This document shows, piece after piece, positions 55,508 through 64,000 of a DNA stretch of 64,000 nucleotides. The notes under the pieces are model-generated. The model made no database searches. It saw only the letters and a list, made by a program, of their open reading frames with translations, and was not told the DNA's origin. How positions within the stretch are numbered: the first letter of the stretch is position 1; the number at the start of each line of letters is the position of its first letter. The DNA is from Bimastos eiseni. Taxonomy: Eukaryota > Annelida > Clitellata > Crassiclitellata > Lumbricidae. Made by a program: the position numbers and the translations under genes. Location of the stretch: NCBI GenBank assembly GCA_959347315.1, contig OY365810.1:19232358-19296357 (forward strand), in the 5' to 3' direction.

Positions 55508-55791
55508 TCATACATACATATATATATATATCACGGAATATATATATATATATATATATATATCATAAGAAGAAAGACATCGGTGAAGACGAACTACCTT
55601 ACCGGTAAATTTAGAGGCACCGCTACATAAAATTGCAATTTTAAATATAAAGTCCCCAAGTTTTCCCGGTATTATTCCATAATCTATGCGGTTACGACAG
55701 TCATAAATAAATTACAAGTTATAAATGATAACTTGTATTATAAATTAGAAATTGTAAATTATCAATTTAATAAATTACAATAATTTACAAT

Positions 55792-56845
55792 TAAATCAAT
55801 TGCATTCCCTCCGACGAAGAAAGTCGTTTAGCAGAAAAGTCGTAGTTGATAAATTTACAGATGAAGAAAGTAAGTTCAAAAATTTTTAAACGAGAATTAC
55901 GTTTTATCGATAGTTTTAAGTTCATGGCATCGAGTCTCGATGCTTTATCGACAGACCTGAGCAAAGCTAAATAAATACACAGAGTACTATTCATAAAAAT
56001 AAGAATATAAGCAAATACTACTCTGGTAGTCAGCTCGATCTCGTGCTTAGAAAAGGAGTATACCCTTACAATGACGTTAATTCCATCGAACGACTGAACG
56101 AGACAGAACTACCTACCACCAAAGTCAGCATTGTATTCAATACTTAACGATTTAGGAATTAGGGATGAAGACTACAACCTTGTATGGAGAGACAAGACGT
56201 TGAGAGAATTCCACGATTTATAGAACGTGACCGATGTTCTCCTGCTAGCCGATGTCTTCCTGAATTTTATAGACGTATGCAGCGAGAACTATGGTCTAGA
56301 TCCCGCTTGGTATCACACTTCGCCAGGCCTTGATTGGGACGCCTCTTTAAAGTTGACTGCAGTCAAGTTGGAGTTGTAGAGCGATTACGATATGATACTG
56401 ATGGTTAAACACGGGATAAGTGTTAGCACCAGTTCGAATCGTTTTGATCGGGCAAACAATAGGCACAGAGTAGAAGCGTTTTGATGGTAGCAAACCTTCA
56501 ACATTCGTAACCTATTTTGACGCGAACAAGTTGTATGGATGTGTGAAAATATGCCGACTCACGACTTCGGGTGGATGGGCAACGATGAGCTACACGATTG
56601 GAGAGCGACACCGTAGTCGACTTGGACTGTCCGAGGGATTTGCACGATCTGCACAACGAATCTTGTTAAAGTCAACGGATTGGATGTGCCAAAGCTGATT
56701 CCAAACCTGAACGATAAAGAAAAGTACATAGTCCATTGCGGAAACTTAAAGCTGTACGAAAGCTTAGGTTTGAAGATAACCAGAATTCATAATTGAATTC
56801 AATTTTAAGAAAGTGCTTGGTTGAACAAATATATCGATCTAAATT
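55792..56845 (+). pseudogene. Polinton DNA polymerase B, exonuclease and polymerase part (copy 2)
   Basis: Repeats copy 1 and continues past 56,464: HDFGWMGNDELHDWRAT, VVDLDCPRDLHDLHNE, LIPNLNDKEKYIVHCGNLKL and YESLGLKITRI are legible in changing frames. SAWLNKYIDLNL follows and coding then stops. The catalytic YxDTDS region beyond this is missing. The C-terminal end of such a polymerase is found instead on the opposite strand at 58.95-59.1 kb, so the gene has been rearranged. Confidence 0.8.
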
Positions 56846-57904
56846 TGTCAAATTTCCATAAATTTTAATATCACATGGTAAGTAGATGGCATAAAAGCTG
56901 AAGTTTTATGCTATACGTATAAATTTTTCACCTCATCTGGCTCGTATCACCGCACTACCTTGCTAAACACAGATGTAACAATTTTTACACAACACTCATA
57001 TTGTTTTGTTTGCAATGAATTTTGCACTGAACTTCATTTCATCGAGCCGGGGGTCAAAGTGAATCGCGACAACCTTCTTGCCCAGAAATTACTGCAAGAC
57101 ATACGCCGGATATCCCAGGGCAAGCCAGGGTAAATCTGAACATACGATACGATACAATAGGATACAATGTTACCCCAACTTTTTAATACTGGAGTTTGGA
57201 TCTGAAAATCACCTTTGACACCGTTCGGTTATTCGTTTTTTATCTTAATATGTTGACCAAAACTTCCTCGAATTATTCGTGAATTTAAATATCATTTTAT
57301 CTGGATTAATCGTTTCGCGTGTGACAAGCATTTTCCTATCTATATAGAAAATATTTTCTTGAAATCGAAATAGAAACAAACTCTGATCATCATAAACAAA
57401 TAACTGCATCACACTTAGTCCAGGCTTACCCGTTTCAGCCTTGTGGCAATGTAACTCAAAAACATATATTTTCCAACCGAATCTATTTCAAATTCTTGAT
57501 AAGTATTTCCTAAATAAGCGGGATTAGGTGCGTCGTAGATTTTCATTGTCTGAAGCAGTCATGCAATGCATCATTGCAACAGCAGTCAAGCAATGCGTCA
57601 TTGCAAGTCCATGTCCTTTCTGTGTTTCTTCCCTTCAAGCCGATCTTCCAGATTCTCACTGCGGTTGGACACTTGATCCAGCGGGAGAAGCAGACAAATT
57701 CTCCTTCAACGCATTGAAGGCTTTGTTATTTGGAAGTGCAGAACCGGCGCCTACATGAAAACCGTATTTGAATATAATCTCAGGATATAACCGACGTTAC
57801 ATTTTCTTCCAAGTGTGATATCGGAAGCGTTGGAAACCAGCACAGGAGCTCATGGATATAATTTGAAATCTTCAATACGTGTAATTAGACGAAGCGGGTA
57901 ATGT
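56846..57904. other. Unassigned AT-rich sequence between converging Polinton genes
   Basis: A 76-codon plus frame (57,528-57,758) contains two ATGCRTCATTGCAA repeats and is not recognisable. Minus-strand coding near the fibre stop may extend a little into this stretch, but no domain is readable. Confidence 0.45.
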
Positions 57905-58405
57905 AAATTTTTTTCAAAACACTATTATCGAGAGCATTCGTTTGGGGGCTAGAATATCTGTAAATACTATTCCATCGTTACTAGCTTGAACTTTCGAACT
58001 AGTAATTTGTTCGCCCTGTTTTACATCAGCAATGATGTAAATTCCCATTGACAGAGGAATGGGATATTTAATCTGAATCCAAAGATTAGTTACTGAACTA
58101 CATAACCAACTGTCAGGAAATTGAGAAGCGCACTGAAACGCTCTCCAAGCTTCGGATTGGTAGTAAATTCACCCGCTCTAGCTTCGTAAGTGAAACCGTT
58201 GATTACCGTTACATTCGAAGTCATGGTTGGAGCTGCAGTCACGTATAGTATTTAGGTTTTCGGTGGCAGCATTTTTCGATATCACTTGGTTAACTAAGGT
58301 CTTGACATGACCAAAGCTAACAGCCTCGCTGGCGATGACTGGTGGATAAATGTCAATCGTAAGACCTTTTATCGAATTACCATTCATATTCAAATCGTCA
58401 TCCAT
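57905..58405 (-). pseudogene. Tail-fibre-like gene with discoidin-like end
   Basis: The ATG at 58,405 opens MDDDLNMNGNSIKGLTIDIY, a phage-tail-fibre-type repeat, then SEAVSFGHVKTLVNQVIS. After a frameshift near 58,250, TAAPTMTSNVTVINGFTYEA begins a second domain whose later part reads LWIQIKYPIPLSMGIYIIAD and VQASNDGIVFTDIL. The WIQIKxPxP..IYxI..SNDG pattern resembles discoidin/F5-8C carbohydrate-binding domains. A shaft plus sugar-binding head would suit virion attachment; that is inference. It follows the protease on the same strand, with a TATA box between them. Confidence 0.6.
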
Positions 58406-58529
58406 AGCGTTCGTTCCATCTCGTTTTAGACAGGTTTATCTTTATCTTTATCTCCCTTGAGATAAAGTAACACCTTAGACACTACTCCTTGAATTAATTC
58501 AGTATCAATTCGTCAAAATTTATTGACAG

Positions 58530-58543
58530 GCACGTTTTTATAT
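58530..58543 (-). promoter_or_regulatory. TATA box for fibre-like gene
   Basis: On the minus strand GTATATAAAAACGT lies about 125 bases upstream of the fibre ATG and just after the protease stop, so the fibre may have had its own promoter. Confidence 0.45.
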
Positions 58544-58556
58544 ACCTGATATTATT

Positions 58557-58936
58557 TTATGCAATTGAGAAGTTCTTGCAATTTACAACCACCGTCTTCT
58601 TCAATACATACAAACATAAATGACCGCAAAGCACTTCGCCGTCAGGTTGAATTCGTGCGCTGTAGTGGAACAGCGGTCTTCGTAGATAGTTTATCAATTC
58701 CGTAATAGGAGCTGTCGAAATAAATCTTTATCATTGCCGCGTTTGATCCAACAAGTCCAATGTGTTCCAATGCCGTCAGAATCGTCAAGATTGAGTATAC
58801 CGCACTCGTTCGCTCTCGGCCTCTTCGGTAAATCATCTCTTAGGAATACTCCTCTGAAATTATTTATATTTAGTTTCTTTGTCGCTTCAATTAGATCCAC
58901 GTACGACAAGACAATATTTGGCAGCGTTATTGACAT
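58557..58936 (-). pseudogene. Polinton adenain-like cysteine protease
   Basis: From the ATG at 58,936: NNFRGVFLRDDLPKRPRANE, CGILNLDDSDGIGTHWTCW with the catalytic His in GTHW. After a frameshift near 58,740 IKIYFDSSYYGIDKL supplies the acidic residue region, and after another, PDGEVLCGHLCLYVLKK has the catalytic Cys, ending at TAA 58,557. Length and order fit the adenovirus-type maturation protease carried by Polintons, which trims capsid proteins. Two frameshifts, otherwise complete. The start lies 4 bases after the stop of the upstream polymerase C-terminus. Confidence 0.8.
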
Positions 58937-58939
58937 CGA

Positions 58940-59115
58940 TTAGTTTAGAGCTAATTTTGTATTTAGAGAATAATGTCCATATGCTAAAGTGTGAAATCCA
59001 TCCTCCAAACTTACTCGCTTGTCGTCATTCGCTGAGAGGGCTACCTCGTTGACTTCTTCGGTGTAGATATTAATGAATGATATCGCTCGAGCCGTATCAT
59101 CTCTTGGTATGGCGG
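58940..59115 (-). pseudogene. Polinton polymerase B C-terminal end
   Basis: Open minus-strand coding ends at TAA (58,940-58,942) and contains FINIYTEEVNEVALSANDDK then RVSLEDGFHTLAYGHYSL. I recall the VNxVALSxxDDKR..GIHTLAYGHY ending from the C-terminus of Polinton polymerases, so I assign it so; no enzymatic motif is included. Its upstream side is lost in simple repeats from about 59,133. Confidence 0.55.
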
Positions 59116-59132
59116 TATTAATGATTTTAATA

Positions 59133-60238
59133 TGATTTAAATAATAATGATAATGATAATAATAATAATAATGATTTAAATATTAATGATATTAATGAAT
59201 GAATGAATGAATGAATGAATGAATGAATGAATGAATGAATGAATGAATGAATGAATGAATGAATGAATGAATGAATGAATGAATGAATGAATGAATGAAT
59301 GAATGAATGAATGAATGAATGAATGAATGAATGAAAGAAAGAATGAATGAATGAATGAATGAATGAATGAATGAATGAATGAATGAATGAATTAATGAAT
59401 TAATTAATTAATTAATTAATTAATTAATTAATTAATTAATTAATTAATTAATGAATTAATTAATGAGTTAATGAATTAATGAATTAATGAATTAATGAAT
59501 TAATGAATTAATGAATTAATGAATTAATTAATATAATGAATGAATGAATGAATGAATGAATGAATGAATGAATGAATGAATGAATGAATGAATGAATGAA
59601 TGAATGAATGAATGAATGAATGAATGAATGAATGAATGAATGAATGAATGAATGAATGAATGAATGAATGAATGAATTAATTAATTAATTAATTAATTAA
59701 TTAATTAATTAATTAATTAATTAATGAATTAATGAATTAATGAATTAATGAATTAATGAATTAATGAATTAATTAATTAATTAATTAATGAATTAATGAA
59801 TTAATGAATCAATGAATGAACTAATTAATTAATTAATTAATTAATTAATTAATTAATATAATGAATGAATGAATGAATGAATGAATGAATGAATGAATGA
59901 ATGAATGAATGAATGAATGAATGAATGAATGAATTAATGAATTAATGAATTAATGAATTAATGAATTAATGAATTAATGAATTAATGAATTAATGAATTA
60001 ATTAATTAATTAATTAATTAATGAATTAATTAATTAATTAATTAATTAATTAATGAATTAATTAATTAATTAATATAATGAATGAATGAATGAATGAATG
60101 AATGAATGAATGAATGAATGAATGAATGAATGAATGAATGAATGAATGAATGAATGAATGAATGAATGAATTAATTAATTAATTAATTAATTAATTAATT
60201 AGTTAATTAATTAACTAATTAATTAATTAATTAATTAA
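59133..60238. repeat. 1.1-kb (GAAT)n / (TTAA)n composite microsatellite
   Basis: Alternating blocks of GAAT, TTAA and mixed GAATTAAT repeats. The order GAAT block, TTAA block, GAATTAAT block recurs about three times (near 59,200, 59,540 and 59,850), separated by TTAATATAATGAATG. It is the right border of the tandem unit: copy 3 begins at its last base. Confidence 0.95.
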
Positions 60239-60528
60239 CCAAACTTCTGACTAACTGTGCCCCAGGCTGGACTCTGCACCTCCTCATATAGCCCCAGATA
60301 GGCTCCCAGGGGAACCAAAAATGCTCCGAGGGGAGAGAAAAGGGGCGTAGCTATTAAGGCAGATGGAGCGAAAATGTTCCGAGGGGGCGATAATGTTCCC
60401 AGGGAGCTAGAAATGCTACCCCTCTGCCATACAGGAGGAAACCGACACAATGCTCTTCCAAAGGAAATAGTAGTAAGTCTTATCTTACTCGATCTCCCTT
60501 AGGTACATCAGGCGGCGTGTGTTCACTA

Positions 60529-62550
60529 CAACTCTGCGCCCCACCCAAAGGGCATCACCTTCCAACGGAGAATAGACATACGAACGCCGTTTTGTCAGTT
60601 TCCTTCGAGCGTAGTCTGAACCCCATCAGCGAAAGCTCTTCTTTTCGACGAGCACTTCGCTTTCCGAGAGTCCCGGTCGCACAGGCGCGTTCAAAAGTAC
60701 TTTGATGTCTAATTATCCAGATTTGCACCTCAGAGTGAAGAGTTTCAAGATCTTTCAAGGCTTATGGATGTTGGAGGAACTTTTATAGCCTCAAGTTTTG
60801 ACTGTGAACGGAGTATCAGGTTAGTGAGTACTCTTAAAACCAAACTTATTCGTCCAAAGTCACCTGATGGTAGGAGCAGCATGCTGAACCACCCACCATC
60901 AGCTAAAGCATTCAGGCACTCATCTATCCGGGGAAGCGGGTAAGAGTCCTTTATCGTCCGCTCGTGTAATTGTCGATAGTCTATGCAGAACCGTAATGTC
61001 CTATCCTTTTTACAGACCAACAGTCCAACACCACATTAGACGACTACTCGCTAACACCCGGTTCAAACTGTTGAGCGTCTGGCCACTCGCAACGGCTGTC
61101 GACTGCCCTCGCGGGGGCGTATTCCCCGTGTCAGTCCTGTGCTTCAGGACGACGTCCTTCCCATGTCTAAAACTCATTCTGAAAATACATCGTTTAACTT
61201 TCTCAGCAGGTCATCTAATCGCGCCCGGATATCAGGTGTCACCTCCTCTGGAAGGTTGGAAATTATATCCCCTTATACAACGGCGCTTGGTCGCCCTGAC
61301 GTTGGCCCGCATCGGTCGCCCGTCTCACCTCAGCCTCCACCGGGTGAATCCCCGCGATTAACTGATCCTTACCGATTTGCTACACTCACTCGAGCTGAGT
61401 CGGCGCTATCCCCGACAACAACCAGAGCGAGGTGAACACCTGGCCTAATTTCCTGGTCATCAGTCATCCAAGGCGGCGCGACGAAAGCCAAATCCCTGCA
61501 CATGATACGCACGGGCGCGTCGTCCTGACATTTCGGCAGAATAACCACATCCTCGGCGACGCAAATACACCTGCACCAAATAATATGCAAAATAAAATAA
61601 AATAAAAAAATAAATAAAATGCATCTGCACCAAATAGACCTGTTGTCCTTTACAAATGGAATTAGTTGGCGACCAATGAATGAGGCACCGGACCAGAAGC
61701 CTATACAGCAGCGATGCTCCCTGGGCCAATCCATGACCAACATTATTTGGTCTCGAGATTGTGTGGCACAGTGGCCGCTCGTTTAGAGTGGTCAGCCCGT
61801 AACGTTCAGCGTGCAGTGACTGAGTGGGTTCGACCCTCGACCCTCCGGAAAGTCGCTGTGTAGGGACCTTGAGCAAGTCCTTCGCACATAATTGCTCTGC
61901 AGTACAACAGAAATTGCGCCGTCGAGGCGTGTGCACTTCTGAGCAAAAAAAATGTTGGAAAAAGGGCGATATATAATTTCGGTAATAAAATAAATAAATA
62001 AATTAGTTCGGTTATTTGGTCAGATTCAATGAACGTAATTGATATTTCTAACCCTGCTCGCAGCACTATGCCTAACCTTTCCCGATAACATTCACACTGG
62101 ACCCGTTAGTAGCCAACAATAAACGGTTACAGGGATGAATCACTATCCCTACCGAAGCAGAAGCCGGTACAAGGCTCACCTCAGACCTGGTGTCGACCAG
62201 GCAAAGCAGTTGATGTCCGGTGAGCGTTCCACGTATGTAGATCGCGTTGCTGGTCGCTCGGTTCGGAGCTCTTGTTGGTTTGTCTGACGACCGCGGACTC
62301 GAGAGCCGTCGGCTCGGTGTCCGGCCCGGCCGATGGCCACCAGCGAGACGAACGCACAGACCCTAGTCGTTCGGGAGCGTAGTTCGGCTAGCGTCGGTCT
62401 CCGTCCATCCTGGCTGATAGCTACCAGCAGGACGAACGTTCAGACCCTGGTCCTCCGGCGGACCCGACTCGATCCATCGGCTGTGTGTGGCACACACCTT
62501 GAACTGGGCCAAGAACGATTCAAGTAACCCAGTCCTGTCGAACTTGACAG
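60529..62550 (-). pseudogene. Gypsy gag-protease-RT fragment, reverse strand (copy 3)
   Basis: Same content as copies 1 and 2, with the RT start frame at 61,020-60,745 and the SINE at 61,753-62,011. Confidence 0.75.
61753..62011 (+). mobile_element. tRNA-derived SINE (copy 3)
   Basis: Identical to the SINE of copies 1 and 2, including flanking TTATTTGGTC. Confidence 0.85.
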
Positions 62551-62774
62551 GCTTTATCTGCGACGGTCGGTCCCAGAGCGCATATCATCTTTGTCATGAA
62601 TGCGTCGTTAAATAAACTTATTACACACACAGCTCCACGCAGCTGCAAGCCAGCTGAATACGACGACTTTGGCCTGCAGAAATCTGCAATGTATCCCGGT
62701 GCGATATCATGAGGCGCTTTGTATACGGGTAGACATAGCTTGAACTCTACCTGCTGTTTTATGGGCAGCCAACG

Positions 62775-63537
62775 TCACGCGGTCAAATCGTCGTCGTCCG
62801 AAGAGTAGCCTCGCCGCAAGTGATCAGAATGGACTGGAGGCTGCCTAATGTACATTTCATCGCTCCTGCAAAGGAGACTGCTGCAATAGTCTACCATCGA
62901 CAAGACGAAACTGGCGACAACAGTCCTAGCAGCATCGAAGGACAACGACCTCATGAAGGGTTTGCATCTGCTGACGGTTGTGGTGAAATGTAGTTTCATC
63001 GACATTTCAGACTGTAACATTATGCTCAGATCACGGACGGACTCCACCGGTGTTAGAACGGCCCCGAGTACATGCAGTTTCCTCTGTTGACTCTCATGCA
63101 TCGGCCGTGAGTCGCGCAGCACAGAAGTTGAGTCTTGGTGGGATTTTAGACTGAGTCGGTTTAAAGCCATCCACGCGGAGAACCGGTCAACCATAAGGAC
63201 CATGCGCCCACATGAGCTGTCGGACGGACAGTCGCTGGTCATGCCGTCATGAGGGAGTCATCAGCATAAAAATAAGACGACATCCAGATCAGCCGCCAAC
63301 TTTTAGATGTAAGAGTAGGAACAATAAGGGTTCAAGAACTGATCCCTAGGGTACTCCGAAAGCAAGTGGGCGTTGCCATTGAAGTGAACCGACTGTGTCC
63401 TTCCGCTCACGTAGGAATAGAACCAGGCTAGTGCCACAGACCCAACGCCGAAGGTCCTAGGCGGCCGCTCTGAGAGAATGTCTACGGTGTCGAAAGTCGA
63501 TGATAGATTGCGTGATCACCAGCATCGACCGCCTCGA
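62775..63537 (-). pseudogene. CR1/Jockey-like LINE RT fragment (copy 3)
   Basis: Identical to copy 2, with the 155-codon stretch at 63,242-62,775. Confidence 0.75.
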
Positions 63538-63738
63538 TAGGAGCAGTGATAGATATTGGTAGCGCCGTCTCAGTAGAATGAAACCTTCTGTAGGCGGATT
63601 TAAAAAAATAAAAGAAATTAATATATATATATATATATAATATATAGCGCAGCTATATATTATATATATATATATCCTAAATATATATAGCTGCCCTCTA
63701 TATATATAATATATAGGGCAGCTATATATTATATATAC

Positions 63739-63772
<34 letters not shown>

Positions 63773-64000
63773 GTAATTACTGGACTCTAGCATGAAGTTT
63801 TAATTTATATGGGCCTTTCATCTGCAACTGTATTATAACACTTTAAATCCTCATTAATCCTTACCACTCCTAAGGCCGCTGTGAACGGCCAATTTTAAAG
63901 CGTTAGTCGTAATAATTGGAAGGGTAAGAATTAATAAAGCATATAAAACTCTTTGAGGTTTATGAAAATGATTATGTGCAAATAATGTTGAGGATAACTT

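Larger units (their letters stand above)
50193..60238. repeat. Tandem 10.3-kb unit, copy 2
   Basis: The most complete copy. The offset to copy 3 is a constant 10,336 bases from the first shared base to the end of the window, with no difference noticed, including the AT-repeat length. Only its first 290 bases fall in the gap. The right border is the end of the simple-repeat array at 60,238. Confidence 0.95.
60239..64000. repeat. Tandem 10.3-kb unit, copy 3 (runs off the window)
   Basis: Begins CCAAACTTCTGACTAACTG as copy 1 does at 43,381 and follows copy 2 at a constant offset of 10,336. It shares with copy 2 every variant that separates copy 2 from copy 1 in the stretch compared. Confidence 0.95.

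Noticed and set aside
57528..57758. 76-codon plus-strand frame between Polinton genes
   Set aside because: Begins in a short local repeat and matches no Polinton protein I know; insufficient to call a gene.
10235..59115. Idea that an intact, functional Polinton lies in the window
   Set aside because: Every module has frameshifts or stops, the ends and capsid genes are not seen, and the pieces lie in three separated loci.
59180..60238. Regular repeats that might suggest a CRISPR-like array
   Set aside because: Pure tetranucleotide runs with no spacers, in a eukaryotic setting.

Overview
The window is eukaryotic, intergenic DNA from what looks like an invertebrate animal. It is built almost entirely of nested and decayed mobile elements plus simple repeats. 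I see LTR and non-LTR retrotransposons, hAT-like and P-type DNA transposons, tRNA-derived SINEs, TATA boxes and AATAAA-like tails. I see no bacterial operon, no rRNA or functional tRNA gene, and no convincing host gene apart from one weak two-exon candidate at 48.1-48.6 kb. I cannot name the species.

Left part (1-17 kb). Unassigned AT-rich DNA with hairpins and a fold-back-like element (about 2.1-4.26 kb) is followed by a SINE, a DNA element with long terminal inverted repeats (4.66-5.59 kb) and a 5'-truncated minus-strand LINE (5.62-7.09 kb). Next comes a Gypsy/Ty3 LTR retrotransposon (about 7.1-16.96 kb). Its gag is split by a hAT-like element (8,017-9,396). Its gag-pol junction is replaced by about 2.6 kb of a Polinton/Maverick element (RING finger, packaging ATPase, an unnamed conserved protein, retroviral-type integrase).

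Middle (17-34 kb). Two inverted arms rich in a GGTAACTTGAAATC palindrome carry LINE endonuclease starts and enclose a spacer with hairpins. LINE fragments follow. A second Polinton locus (24.6-30.5 kb) has the N-terminal part of protein-primed DNA polymerase B, a phage-tail-fibre-like gene interrupted by another hAT-like element, and a small membrane protein. Then comes a P-element/THAP9-like transposase pseudogene (31.6-34.0 kb).

34.3-40.3 kb is a nearly full-length I-superfamily LINE: ORF1 with three zinc knuckles, and ORF2 with endonuclease, RT, RNase H and a CCHC motif. It carries a few frameshifts and one stop.

Right part (43.4-64 kb) is a tandem array of a 10,336-bp unit present at least three times; the first copy is cut by a 200-N assembly gap. 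Each unit carries a reverse-oriented Gypsy fragment invaded by a SINE, a LINE RT fragment and AT repeats. It also has Polinton polymerase B (middle part on plus, C-terminal end on minus), an adenain-like protease, a tail-fibre-like gene with a discoidin-like end, and a 1-kb (GAAT)n/(TTAA)n array.

Taken together the three Polinton loci hold complementary parts of one virus-like gene set: integrase, ATPase, protease, polymerase, fibre, membrane protein and RING. I did not find a capsid gene. All assignments come from reading the sequence and from memory of the families; no search was run.
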